Part shown: piece by piece, positions 30,193-37,626 of the stretch
Position numbering within the stretch: position 1 is the first letter of the stretch
Layout: every line of letters begins with the position of its first letter
Assembly: GCF_946221155.1 (NCBI RefSeq)
Contig: NZ_CAMIAN010000003.1
Coordinates: 1 to 64,000, forward strand
Length of the DNA stretch: 64,000 bases
DNA from: an uncultured Corynebacterium sp.
Lineage (GTDB): Bacteria > Actinomycetota > Actinomycetes > Mycobacteriales > Mycobacteriaceae
Direction: 5' to 3'
Translations under genes and position numbers: made by a program
Notes under the pieces: generated by a model
The model's input: the letters and a program-made list of their open reading frames with translations, nothing else
Database searches by the model: none
What the model was told of the DNA's origin: nothing

Positions 30193-31599
30193 ATGGACGC
30201 GATGCAGATTAAGCAAATTTTTGACCGGCTGCATGCGAAGCTGGTGCGTCAGCAGCGTGAGTGTGATGCGGTGGATTCGTGGCTGCGTCCGGAGCTGGAG
30301 GCTGGGTTTGAGGTGCCTCGGAAGGCCACTCGGGAGCATCGCGCGTTGCGGGACTTGTCTCGCACACCGTGGTTGAAGCTGGTGGTGGACAATGTTGTCC
30401 AGGCGATGTATGTGGATTCGATTGTGGGTGATGAGGGTCGTATCCCTCAGTTGTGGGATTTGTGGAATGCCAATGGGATGCGTTCTCAGCAAATCAGTAA
30501 TCATCGGGCGATGGTGGCGTATGGGCATTCGTATGCGGTGGTGACGGGTGCGCAGCGGTATGGGGAGCGTTCTGCGCGGATTCGGTTTTTGTCTCCTCGT
30601 CGTGTGGCGGTGGAGTTTGAGGATTTGGGGGCTGATCCGTTTCCTAGTGCGGCGTTGGAGTTGGAGGGGCGCCGTGGTGATGTGACGCGGTATAGGTTGC
30701 GTGTGCCGGGGTGGGAGATTTTGTTGGAGGATGGCAAGTCCACTGGTGCGGACATGGATGGTTTGGTGGTGTCTGGCCAGGCGCGGGTGGATTTGCCGTA
30801 TGTGCCGGTGGTGCGGTTCGCCAACCAGCTTGATTTGGATGGTCGGGTCATTGGTGAGGTGGAGCCGTTTATCCCGTCGGCGCAGCGGATTAATAAAACA
30901 GCCTATGACCGGATGTTGGCGCAGCATTTCAACAGCTGGAAGGTTAAGACCGCGACGGGGTTGGATATGCCTGAAGTGTTGGATGAGGACGGTGACGGCA
31001 CTGGTGTGGTGGATGAGGCTAAGGCCGACGAGTTGAAGTTGAAGCTTGACCAGGCGGACATTCTCACTGGTGGGCATGATGTGACGTTCGGGACGTTGGA
31101 TGCGACGGCGTTGGACCCGTTTGTGAATGGTTGGCGTGCGGATATTGAGGCGTTGGCTGCGGTGTCGCAGACCCCGGCGCATGCGCTGACGGGCATGATC
31201 GTGAACTTGTCGGCGGAGGCGTTGGCCGCTGCCCGTGCCCCGTTGACGCAGAAGGTGTATGAGCGTCAGCAGAATGCGTCGGCGTCGTATGCGAATGTGA
31301 TGCGGGTCGCTGCGAAGCTGGCTGGGCATGACGAACTGTCGCAGAATGACATGATTCGTGTGACGTGGCAGGACATGGAAGTCCGGTCGATGGCGCAGGC
31401 TGTGGATGCGTTGGGTAAGGCCGCGCAGATGCTGCGGATCCCTGCTCGTGGCCTGTGGGGCATGATCCCGACGGTGGAGGCATCGGACGTGCAGGAGTGG
31501 GAGCGTCTGTCGGATGAGGAGTTGGAGCGTGACCCGCTGGCGGCGTCGTTTGCTCGCCAGGCAGAGTCGACGATCTCGGACGTGAACAACGGTGGCTAG
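30193..31599 (+). CDS. Portal protein
   Basis: 468 residues of the SPP1 gp6-like portal family: N-terminal KLVRQQRECDAVDSWLRPE and RTPWLKLVVDNVVQAMYVDS, central FVNGWRADIEALAAVSQTPAH near 310-340, then GMIVNLSAEALAAARAPLTQK. It forms the dodecameric gate through which DNA enters. It starts at the base after the terL stop and overlaps the MuF-like gene by eight bases. Confidence 0.9.
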   Translation: MDAMQIKQIFDRLHAKLVRQQRECDAVDSWLRPELEAGFEVPRKATREHRALRDLSRTPWLKLVVDNVVQAMYVDSIVGDEGRIPQLWDLWNANGMRSQQISNHRAMVAYGHSYAVVTGAQRYGERSARIRFLSPRRVAVEFEDLGADPFPSAALELEGRRGDVTRYRLRVPGWEILLEDGKSTGADMDGLVVSGQARVDLPYVPVVRFANQLDLDGRVIGEVEPFIPSAQRINKTAYDRMLAQHFNSWKVKTATGLDMPEVLDEDGDGTGVVDEAKADELKLKLDQADILTGGHDVTFGTLDATALDPFVNGWRADIEALAAVSQTPAHALTGMIVNLSAEALAAARAPLTQKVYERQQNASASYANVMRVAAKLAGHDELSQNDMIRVTWQDMEVRSMAQAVDALGKAAQMLRIPARGLWGMIPTVEASDVQEWERLSDEELERDPLAASFARQAESTISDVNNGG

Positions 31600-32761
31600 A
31601 ACCCATGCGGGGGACAAGCTGACGGAGGAGCACCGTCAACATCAGGTGCGGCTGGTGGAGCAGCTCGCCGAGCTGGTGCGGGGGTTGTTCCGTAAGCATG
31701 TGGATTATGCGGATATTGATGGGTCGACGGATGCGTTCGCCCGGTTTGCTGGGGTGTTGGTAGATCAGTTCCGTGAGGCATCACGGCTGCGGTCGATTGA
31801 TTATATGCGGGAGTTTCAGGCGGTGGAGGCTCCTGATGCGCCTGATGTGGTGGAGGAGCCGTCGGAGTATACGCCTGCGGAGGCTGCGGAGTCGTTGCTG
31901 CGCACGTCTCGTGGCGTGTTGAAGACGCTCTCGCGTAAGGGTTATTCGGAGTCGGAGGCGATGGAGCGAGCGGAGCAGGCCGTGGTGGGTAAGGCGACGA
32001 AGATCGCGGGTGATGGTGGCCGCCAGGTCATCGAACACGAGGTTCGCCGGGGCAATGGTCCGTTGGGGTATGCGCGGGTGGTGGATGCTGACCCGTGCCC
32101 GTTTTGTGCGATGCTCGCATCTCGTGGTGTGTATTACGCGGGTGAGGAGCAGGCTGGTGCGTTGTTGTACCGTTCGGATTCGTTTAGGGATTCGAATGCC
32201 CGGTTTGCTGGTGATGGTCGGTTTAAGGTGCATGACCATTGCTGTTGCACGCTGGAGCCGGTGTACATGGTCGACGGGAAGGTCAATCTGCCGGGTAATG
32301 GGAATGAGCTGGCTAGGGAGTGGGCGGAGATTGCGTCGGGTCAGGAGGATCCGTGGTTGGCGTGGCAGCGGTGGAGGCAGTCGGGCACGCTGCCGGAGAA
32401 TTACGACGGGCCGTTGGAGGGTGTGCGGAGACGTAAGCCGCCGGTTAGGGGGCAGTCGTCGGGTCGTCGGGCGCGTCCGGAGCCGATGAAAGCCTCGGAG
32501 CGGGCTGAGCGGGCGGAGCAGAAGGCTTTGGAGAAGGCGGGGAAGAAGCCTGTGGATCGTCGGGGGAATTGGGATAAGCGAAAGTATTTGGATTATGCGG
32601 ATGAGTTGGAGATACGAGCGAATGGTGTGGCCTCCGAGATCGCTGCGCTGAAGAGTGTGGGGCAGGGGGATCGTGATCTGCCGGTGATGCAGCTGAAGCA
32701 GCAGCATAGAGCCTTGTTGTCGAGGATCGATCGGTACCGGAAGACGGGCATGAGTATGTGA
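31592..32761 (+). CDS. MuF-like minor head protein
   Basis: 389 residues, GTG start. The central zinc-like signature DPCPFCAMLASRG followed later by KVHDHCCCTLEP identifies the minor-capsid (MuF / VG15-type) family. The tail is very basic and Glu/Lys-rich. These proteins sit at the portal and may be ejected with DNA. The C-terminus does not look like a recognisable toxin domain. Confidence 0.82.
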   Translation: MARTHAGDKLTEEHRQHQVRLVEQLAELVRGLFRKHVDYADIDGSTDAFARFAGVLVDQFREASRLRSIDYMREFQAVEAPDAPDVVEEPSEYTPAEAAESLLRTSRGVLKTLSRKGYSESEAMERAEQAVVGKATKIAGDGGRQVIEHEVRRGNGPLGYARVVDADPCPFCAMLASRGVYYAGEEQAGALLYRSDSFRDSNARFAGDGRFKVHDHCCCTLEPVYMVDGKVNLPGNGNELAREWAEIASGQEDPWLAWQRWRQSGTLPENYDGPLEGVRRRKPPVRGQSSGRRARPEPMKASERAERAEQKALEKAGKKPVDRRGNWDKRKYLDYADELEIRANGVASEIAALKSVGQGDRDLPVMQLKQQHRALLSRIDRYRKTGMSM

Positions 32762-32837
32762 TTTGAGGCCTGACCATAGGGAGTCGGGCACGTGATTTTT
32801 ACCTAACGCCTTGGTCGCGAAAGGAACACATACTTTT

Positions 32838-33395
32838 ATGCCCGAGAACATCACCACTGATGCGCAGGACGAGGTCCAGGCCGATGCCCAGGAGGCGGGT
32901 CAGGAATCGTCTACTGATGAGCAGCGTGATCAGACTGACGAGCAGAAGGATCAACCCCAGCCGGGCGCTGGAGAGGATCAGCAGGATCAGAATGATAACT
33001 CTGACGATGATGACCACGATGACTCTGATGATGAGTCGGATGACGATGCTGGTCAGTCAGATGAGCTGCGGCGGATTCTTCGGAAGAATCGACGGACGAA
33101 CCGTGAGAATAAGAACCTTCGGGAGCGACTGACTGCTTCCGAGCGGGAGCGGAACCAGTTGAAGGTGGCTTTGGAGACCGGCCTGCCGCTTGAGATTGCG
33201 AAGCGACTTCAAGGTAAGTCTGTTGAGGAGATGAAGAAGGACGCGGAGACGTTGGAGCCTCTGTTCGGCAAGGCTAACCCGTATATTCCGGGAGCGTTCC
33301 CGGATGACGGTGTGCGTCGCGGTGATGCGTCGGGTGATCGACCCGAAGACGTCACTGACCTGTCCAAGGTCGGGGCGCGAATCTACGAAAGGTAG
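32838..33395 (+). CDS. Scaffold protein
   Basis: 185 residues, extremely acidic N-terminal half (runs of Asp and Glu around 35-75), then a coiled coil (NRRTNRENKNLRERLTASER) and a C-terminal segment ending KVGARIYER. This is the common make-up of siphovirus scaffolds, and the gene lies just before the coat gene. The ATG at 32838 is preceded by GAAAGGA at 13 bases, slightly far. Confidence 0.85.
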   Translation: MPENITTDAQDEVQADAQEAGQESSTDEQRDQTDEQKDQPQPGAGEDQQDQNDNSDDDDHDDSDDESDDDAGQSDELRRILRKNRRTNRENKNLRERLTASERERNQLKVALETGLPLEIAKRLQGKSVEEMKKDAETLEPLFGKANPYIPGAFPDDGVRRGDASGDRPEDVTDLSKVGARIYER

Positions 33396-33401
33396 AACAC
33401 T

Positions 33402-34469
33402 ATGGCTGCACCACAGCATCTTCTGTACACTCCGGAGCAGGTCTCTACGTCCTCTCTGGCCGCGCTGAAGTACAAGTCCACTCTGGCGCGTATCGTCAAC
33501 CAGGACTACTCCCGTGAGATCGTCGCTGGTCGCGGCGCGTCCGTGACGGTCAAGCGTCCGATCCTCATCGAGAAGGCTCGTGTCTACACCGCTGATGATC
33601 GCAAGGCGGAGAACCAGATCGTCTACTCCAACCTTCTGGAGCCGTACACCAGCGTCAACATCTCTGATCAGGTGTACAACGCGGTGAAGCTCCCTGACGA
33701 TTTCCAGACGTTTACTCTGACTGATATTGAGCGTCAGGTGGTCGCTCCGATGGCGGAGTCCGTGGCGGAGAAGCTCAACTCGATCGTGGCAGGCGCTTTC
33801 GACTCTGTGCCTGCTGGCCTAACCGCGGCTGATAAGGCTGCTAAGGGCAAGCTGGTCGGTGAGGACGGTAAGACCTACGATGACCTCAACGCTCTGCGTG
33901 AGGCTGGCACCCAGTTCGCCGCTTATGGTGCGAAGGTCACTGTCCCCGCTGCGTCTCTGACGGCGAAGACCAACGAGGACGTGCTGAAGACCATCCGCGC
34001 TGCGCACCAGCTGTTTGGTGAGCGTGGCGTGCCGATGGATGGCCGTTTCCTCGTCGTTGGCTCCGGCTGGGAGGCAGCTCTGCTGTCTCAGGATCTGCTG
34101 AACAAGGTCAACGAGTCTGGTTCTGCTGATCAGCTGCGTCGTGCGACGATCGGTAGCCTGTATGGTTTCCAGATCATTGCTGACTACACGATCGATCCGC
34201 TGGCTGCGTACGCGGTGCAGCGTGACGCGGTGACTCTGGTTACCCGTACGACTGCTGCTCCTCGTGGTGCGAGCTTCGCCTCCACCGCGTCTGCGGAGGG
34301 CTTCACCCTGCGCTACCTGCAGGATTACGACCCGAACATCCTCACTGACCGTGCCGTGGTGGACACTTTCGCTGGTGCGAGCGTGCTGGATGCGCAGCGC
34401 ATCGTGAAGCTGACCGGTACGTCTGGTTTCGAGGAGAAGGCTGTAGCACCTGCTGGGTCTTCGGCCTAG
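33402..34469 (+). CDS. Major capsid protein (P22 coat-type)
   Basis: 355 residues. Features of the P22 gp5-like coat group: TSSLAALKYKSTLARIVNQD, VTVKRPILIEKARVYTA, YTSVNISDQVYNAVKLPD, then ESVAEKLNSIVAGAFDSVP. A terminator follows. It is probably the most abundant late product, and its coding bias is better balanced than that of the terminase-portal block. Confidence 0.9.
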   Translation: MAAPQHLLYTPEQVSTSSLAALKYKSTLARIVNQDYSREIVAGRGASVTVKRPILIEKARVYTADDRKAENQIVYSNLLEPYTSVNISDQVYNAVKLPDDFQTFTLTDIERQVVAPMAESVAEKLNSIVAGAFDSVPAGLTAADKAAKGKLVGEDGKTYDDLNALREAGTQFAAYGAKVTVPAASLTAKTNEDVLKTIRAAHQLFGERGVPMDGRFLVVGSGWEAALLSQDLLNKVNESGSADQLRRATIGSLYGFQIIADYTIDPLAAYAVQRDAVTLVTRTTAAPRGASFASTASAEGFTLRYLQDYDPNILTDRAVVDTFAGASVLDAQRIVKLTGTSGFEEKAVAPAGSSA

Positions 34470-34482
34470 TTTTTCCTCGGTG

Positions 34483-34523
34483 GTGGGGTCGTTCCAGGTT
34501 GTCACTGGGGTGACCCCACTTTT
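34483..34523 (+). terminator. Terminator after the major capsid gene
   Basis: GTGGGGTC ... GACCCCAC TTTTCT: an 8-bp stem with a T-tail in the 77-base gap before the connector gene. It may reduce transcription of the connector and tail genes relative to the coat. Confidence 0.7.
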
Positions 34524-34546
34524 CTAGTTGAAAGGAGGTGCCTGTG

Positions 34547-35005
34547 ATGACGGCACCGCTGAGGCCACGGTTGGTAGAGTTCTCTGACTTGGAACGGTCG
34601 TTGAGTTCGGAGACGGCAGTTATTGATGAGGGGTTGGCTGCGTGGGCGATTGAGATGGTGTCTGCTGCAGCGTTGGATTTGACGCGGAGGAGTTGGTCGA
34701 CTCCGGCGGATGTGCCTCCGGGCGCGATGGCCGTGTTGGGTATGGCTGCCCGCAGGTTGTACACCAACCCGGATCGGTTCACCCGCGAGTCCGAGGGTGA
34801 CTATTCCTATGCGCTGGATGCTTCGGTAACGAATGCGGCGATTTTCACCGCTGCCGAACGCGCCACCCTGTTGGAGTATCGGGGTGCTCGTCGACAGTCT
34901 GGGATCGGCACGTTGAGCACCTACCGTGGCGATGACTATGGGCGGACGGGATACGTGCCGGACGGCACCGAGTTCGGGTTCCCCTGGTATGAGGAGCGAC
35001 TATGA
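34547..35005 (+). CDS. Head-tail connector protein (gp15-like)
   Basis: 152 residues. AAAGGAGG lies 8 bases before the ATG at 34547 (GTG at 34544 and 34538 are alternatives). Mostly helical: WAIEMVSAAALDLTRRSW and ATLLEYRGARRQSG, with GAMAVLGMAARRLYTNPDRF in the middle. The size, position and helical pattern fit the neck adaptor that follows the coat gene. Confidence 0.75.
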   Translation: MTAPLRPRLVEFSDLERSLSSETAVIDEGLAAWAIEMVSAAALDLTRRSWSTPADVPPGAMAVLGMAARRLYTNPDRFTRESEGDYSYALDASVTNAAIFTAAERATLLEYRGARRQSGIGTLSTYRGDDYGRTGYVPDGTEFGFPWYEERL

Positions 35006-35379
35006 GCCTTCGTGGGAAAACTCGTGCAACGGACGCGGTCGTAGTCGTTCTGCGGGAGAATCGTGAGGGTGAACGGGGCAGGCTCGTACCCGTCGAGATA
35101 GGGAGAATCACCTGCATCGGTAGGATGCAGCAGTCAACGACGGATGACATTGCGGCCTACGCTGCAGCCGGGGAAACAGGCGTGCTGAACATGAAGCGGT
35201 TCTACTGCCGCAGCTTCCCCGGCGACGACCTGTCACAGGTCATTGACTCTGAGGGGGTGCTGTACAACGTGGTTGGTGAGCCGAAGCGGCACCGTGGATC
35301 AACCAGGACGGCGCGGGACGTGGTGACTCTGCGTCAGACGAGTGTGAAAAGGGGGTTGCGTGATGGCGACCGTGTATAA
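35002..35379 (+). CDS. Head closure / stopper protein
   Basis: 125 residues, beta-rich (VEIGRITCIGRMQQST, FYCRSFPGDDLSQVIDSEGVLYNVVGEP). It overlaps the connector by four bases. Assignment as the head-completion protein comes from order and size. Confidence 0.7.
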   Translation: MSLRGKTRATDAVVVVLRENREGERGRLVPVEIGRITCIGRMQQSTTDDIAAYAAAGETGVLNMKRFYCRSFPGDDLSQVIDSEGVLYNVVGEPKRHRGSTRTARDVVTLRQTSVKRGLRDGDRV

Positions 35380-35683
35380 GGGCGCGGGAACGAAGATTGC
35401 GAAACTCCCCGGGGTTCAGCCTGTTCTGCAGGAAGCTGCGGTGGAGATTAAGACCAAAGCTGAGGCGAACGCTGCTGTACACAAGCGCACTGGACGGTAT
35501 TCGTCGGCATTTGAGGTGCGCACGGTACCGGGGAGGAAGGGCGTTAAGGATCGCCTCGTGGAGAACACCCACTCTGCCTCGGCAGTGATCGAGTACGGCC
35601 ATTACGCGAAGAAGCGCGATGGCTCGTCGGGTGAGTGGGTGCCTGGGCAGTTCAATCTGACGAGGGCGGTGAGCGGTTCATGA
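35363..35683 (+). CDS. HK97 gp10-like / tail-completion protein
   Basis: 106 residues from the ATG at 35363 (GTG at 35360 is an alternative). KLPGVQPVLQEAAVEIKTKAEANAAVHKRTGRYSSAFEV recalls the gp10-like neck protein. It ends with EYGHYAKKRDGSSGEWVPGQF. Overlaps both neighbours. Confidence 0.75.
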   Translation: MATVYKGAGTKIAKLPGVQPVLQEAAVEIKTKAEANAAVHKRTGRYSSAFEVRTVPGRKGVKDRLVENTHSASAVIEYGHYAKKRDGSSGEWVPGQFNLTRAVSGS

Positions 35684-36099
35684 CGGTTCAGCCACCACAT
35701 GCCCGGTTCGACGCTGCGGTGGCCATTCGTGACGGTTTGCGGTCACTGTTGCCGGACTCGGAAATTCAGTTGGGCAAAGACGCTACCTACTCCCCAGATG
35801 AGCTCGTGACCGTGGTGCAGGTCTCAAACGTGCGCCCGATCGGTGCGTTGCCGGGGCAACGGTGGGCCTTCAGCGCCACCATTGCGCTTGTCACCACGGG
35901 TGCGGACTACGACCAGACCGCTGATGAAGCGGATCGAGTGGCTGACGCACTGTTGTCGATGGATGAAAGCGACGGGGTGAAGCTTTCTAGCATCATGAGT
36001 GACAGCGAGCCGGTCCGTCTGTCGCCCCACAGCCCATCTGGGGCTGAGACCTTGACGTCAAGCTACTCTGCGATTCTGCGGAGGAAAGGAAGAGCCTAA
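35680..36099 (+). CDS. Tail terminator protein
   Basis: 139 residues; ATG at 35680 overlaps the upstream stop. VAIRDGLRSLLPDSEIQLG at the N-terminus, VTVVQVSNVRPIGALPGQRWAFSATIALVTTG in the middle: the alpha/beta pattern of tail terminators that cap the tail tube before head joining. Positional assignment. Confidence 0.7.
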   Translation: MTVQPPHARFDAAVAIRDGLRSLLPDSEIQLGKDATYSPDELVTVVQVSNVRPIGALPGQRWAFSATIALVTTGADYDQTADEADRVADALLSMDESDGVKLSSIMSDSEPVRLSPHSPSGAETLTSSYSAILRRKGRA

Positions 36100-36713
36100 T
36101 GGCTGCCTATCAGGACAATTCAGTCCTCATCCCTGGCCGTGGTGCGGTGCTGATCGCCCCGGCTGGCACTGCATCCCCTACCTACACTGCGATTAAGAAG
36201 TGGGTCGCTGACGGCGCTACTGGTGCTCTCGGTGATTTCCAGCCTCTCGGCTACACCAGTGAGGATGACCTGCCGAAGTTCGACGCCGACACCGATGGTG
36301 GTGAGAAGAAGGGCGCGTGGGAGAACGACGCACTGCGTCTGACGAAGACGAAGATCACCGAGTCCATCACCGTTACTGCGGTTGAGTGGAATGAGCAGAC
36401 TCTGACTCACCGCTTCGGCCCCGGCAAGGTCGTGCAGGCCGATGGCCGGTTCGAGTTCCCCGATGTGTACGCCTCGACCGAGGTGTCGATTCTGGTGCTG
36501 ATGATCGACGGCCTCGACGTGTTCGGATTCCACTACGCGAAGGCTGCGACCAGCCCGGATGATTCCATTGAGCTGGATCCGGAGAAGTTCGCTGGTATGC
36601 CGATCAAGTACACGATTTTGAAGCAGACTGGTGCGCCGAAGGGTAGCTTCATTGGTCCGGCTTTCCAGCAGCAGTCGGAAGTGTCGGATATGGCGACGTC
36701 TGACAGCGTCTAG
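36099..36713 (+). CDS. Major tail protein
   Basis: 204 residues, beta-rich; LIPGRGAVLIAPAGTASPT at the start, LGYTSEDDLPKFDAD and SVTAVEW-like segments (KITESITVTAVEWNE) follow. It would form the tail tube. GGAGG-type signal AGGAAAGGAAGAG precedes the ATG. No sheath gene follows, in line with a non-contractile tail. Confidence 0.85.
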   Translation: MAAYQDNSVLIPGRGAVLIAPAGTASPTYTAIKKWVADGATGALGDFQPLGYTSEDDLPKFDADTDGGEKKGAWENDALRLTKTKITESITVTAVEWNEQTLTHRFGPGKVVQADGRFEFPDVYASTEVSILVLMIDGLDVFGFHYAKAATSPDDSIELDPEKFAGMPIKYTILKQTGAPKGSFIGPAFQQQSEVSDMATSDSV

Positions 36714-36790
36714 CACCACGCTTTGCGGGTGTGTGTCGTGCGAATATGCGCGGGACATACCCGTTTTTTCTATTTTTTGTGGAGGTTGCC

Positions 36791-37219
36791 TTGACCACTG
36801 CCCAGACTGATGTTTCTGCAGGTGTCCCGGAGGACGCGATCACTGACCCGAAACCCGTATTGGGCACTGTCAGCCCAGAGTTTGGGAAGACGGAAATTCC
36901 TGACGTTGACGTGTCTGATCTTCCGGAGTTCCGCTCCCTGCAGGGCACTTTGCCGTCTGCTCGTTTCCACGTGCACCGAAAGCTGGCGGAGGTGCAGAAG
37001 GCTGTCCCGAAGGCGTGGGTCGAGGGTGAGACTCCAGATGAGCAGGAAGTCATCGACAACATCGAAGAGTTGGAGAGAATGCTCGTGATGATGGAGAACC
37101 TCGTGCTGGAGCGGGCGAAGGATCGCGACGCGATGGAGAAGTGGCTATGTGACCAGGAAGACGGGCTGAACGCCGTGATGGCGGCGTTTAACGTACTGGC
37201 GGAGAAGCTGGGAAACTAA
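36791..37219 (+). CDS. Tail assembly chaperone, short product
   Basis: 142 residues, TTG start at 36791 after GTGGAGG (spacing 5). The N-terminal half is acidic, followed by FRSLQGTLPSARFHVHRKLAE and a coiled tail. The last codons CTG GGA AAC precede the stop and contain the slippery heptamer GGGAAAC (37210-37216). Equivalent to lambda gpG. Confidence 0.8.
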   Translation: MTTAQTDVSAGVPEDAITDPKPVLGTVSPEFGKTEIPDVDVSDLPEFRSLQGTLPSARFHVHRKLAEVQKAVPKAWVEGETPDEQEVIDNIEELERMLVMMENLVLERAKDRDAMEKWLCDQEDGLNAVMAAFNVLAEKLGN

Positions 37220-37623
37220 TCGCCCTGCATGAGCAGGTGGAGCTTTTCGGTTCGGCGCTGGTGCCGGATTTCCAAGAGGTCTACGGCCTCCGGCTGACAG
37301 AAGTCGTCCACAGCTGGGATCCGGCGGAGGTTCTGCTGCTCATCGCAGGGCTACACCACAGCCCATCTCGCTATGCGGCTCGTTTGCAGGGGTACGAGGG
37401 AGGCAAGGGGTGGACAGACCAGGACTACCTACACTTCGACATGCGTAACGCTGTGGAAGCGCTACGGACGATGCAGGCGTCGCAGGGCAAGAGGAAATCG
37501 ACGTATCGGGAGTGGGAGGACTTCCCGGGGCGTGCTGGGTTGAAGCGTCGAGAAAGGGCAGCGAGGTTCGCTGCGTACCGGAAAATGGCTGCTGAAAACG
37601 GCGGTCGAGTGGAACTGGAGTAG
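36791..37623 (+). CDS. Tail assembly chaperone, -1 frameshift fusion (gpGT-like)
   Basis: Slipping by one base at GGGAAAC (37210-37216) makes codons continue CTA ATC GCC in the -1 frame, which stays open to the TAG at 37621-37623. The fusion would be about 277 residues: 142 from the first frame and 135 from the second. The added part (EVYGLRLTEVVHSWDPAEVLLLIAGLHH, then a basic helical end) has the appearance of the T domain. This is the arrangement found in most siphophages with a tape measure downstream. Confidence 0.8.
37210..37216 (+). promoter_or_regulatory. Programmed -1 frameshift slippery site
   Basis: GGGAAAC in phase G GGA AAC, two codons before the TAA. Both tRNAs can re-pair in the -1 frame (GGG, AAA). 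It fits the X XXY YYZ rule. Confidence 0.8.
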
Positions 37624-37626
37624 GGC

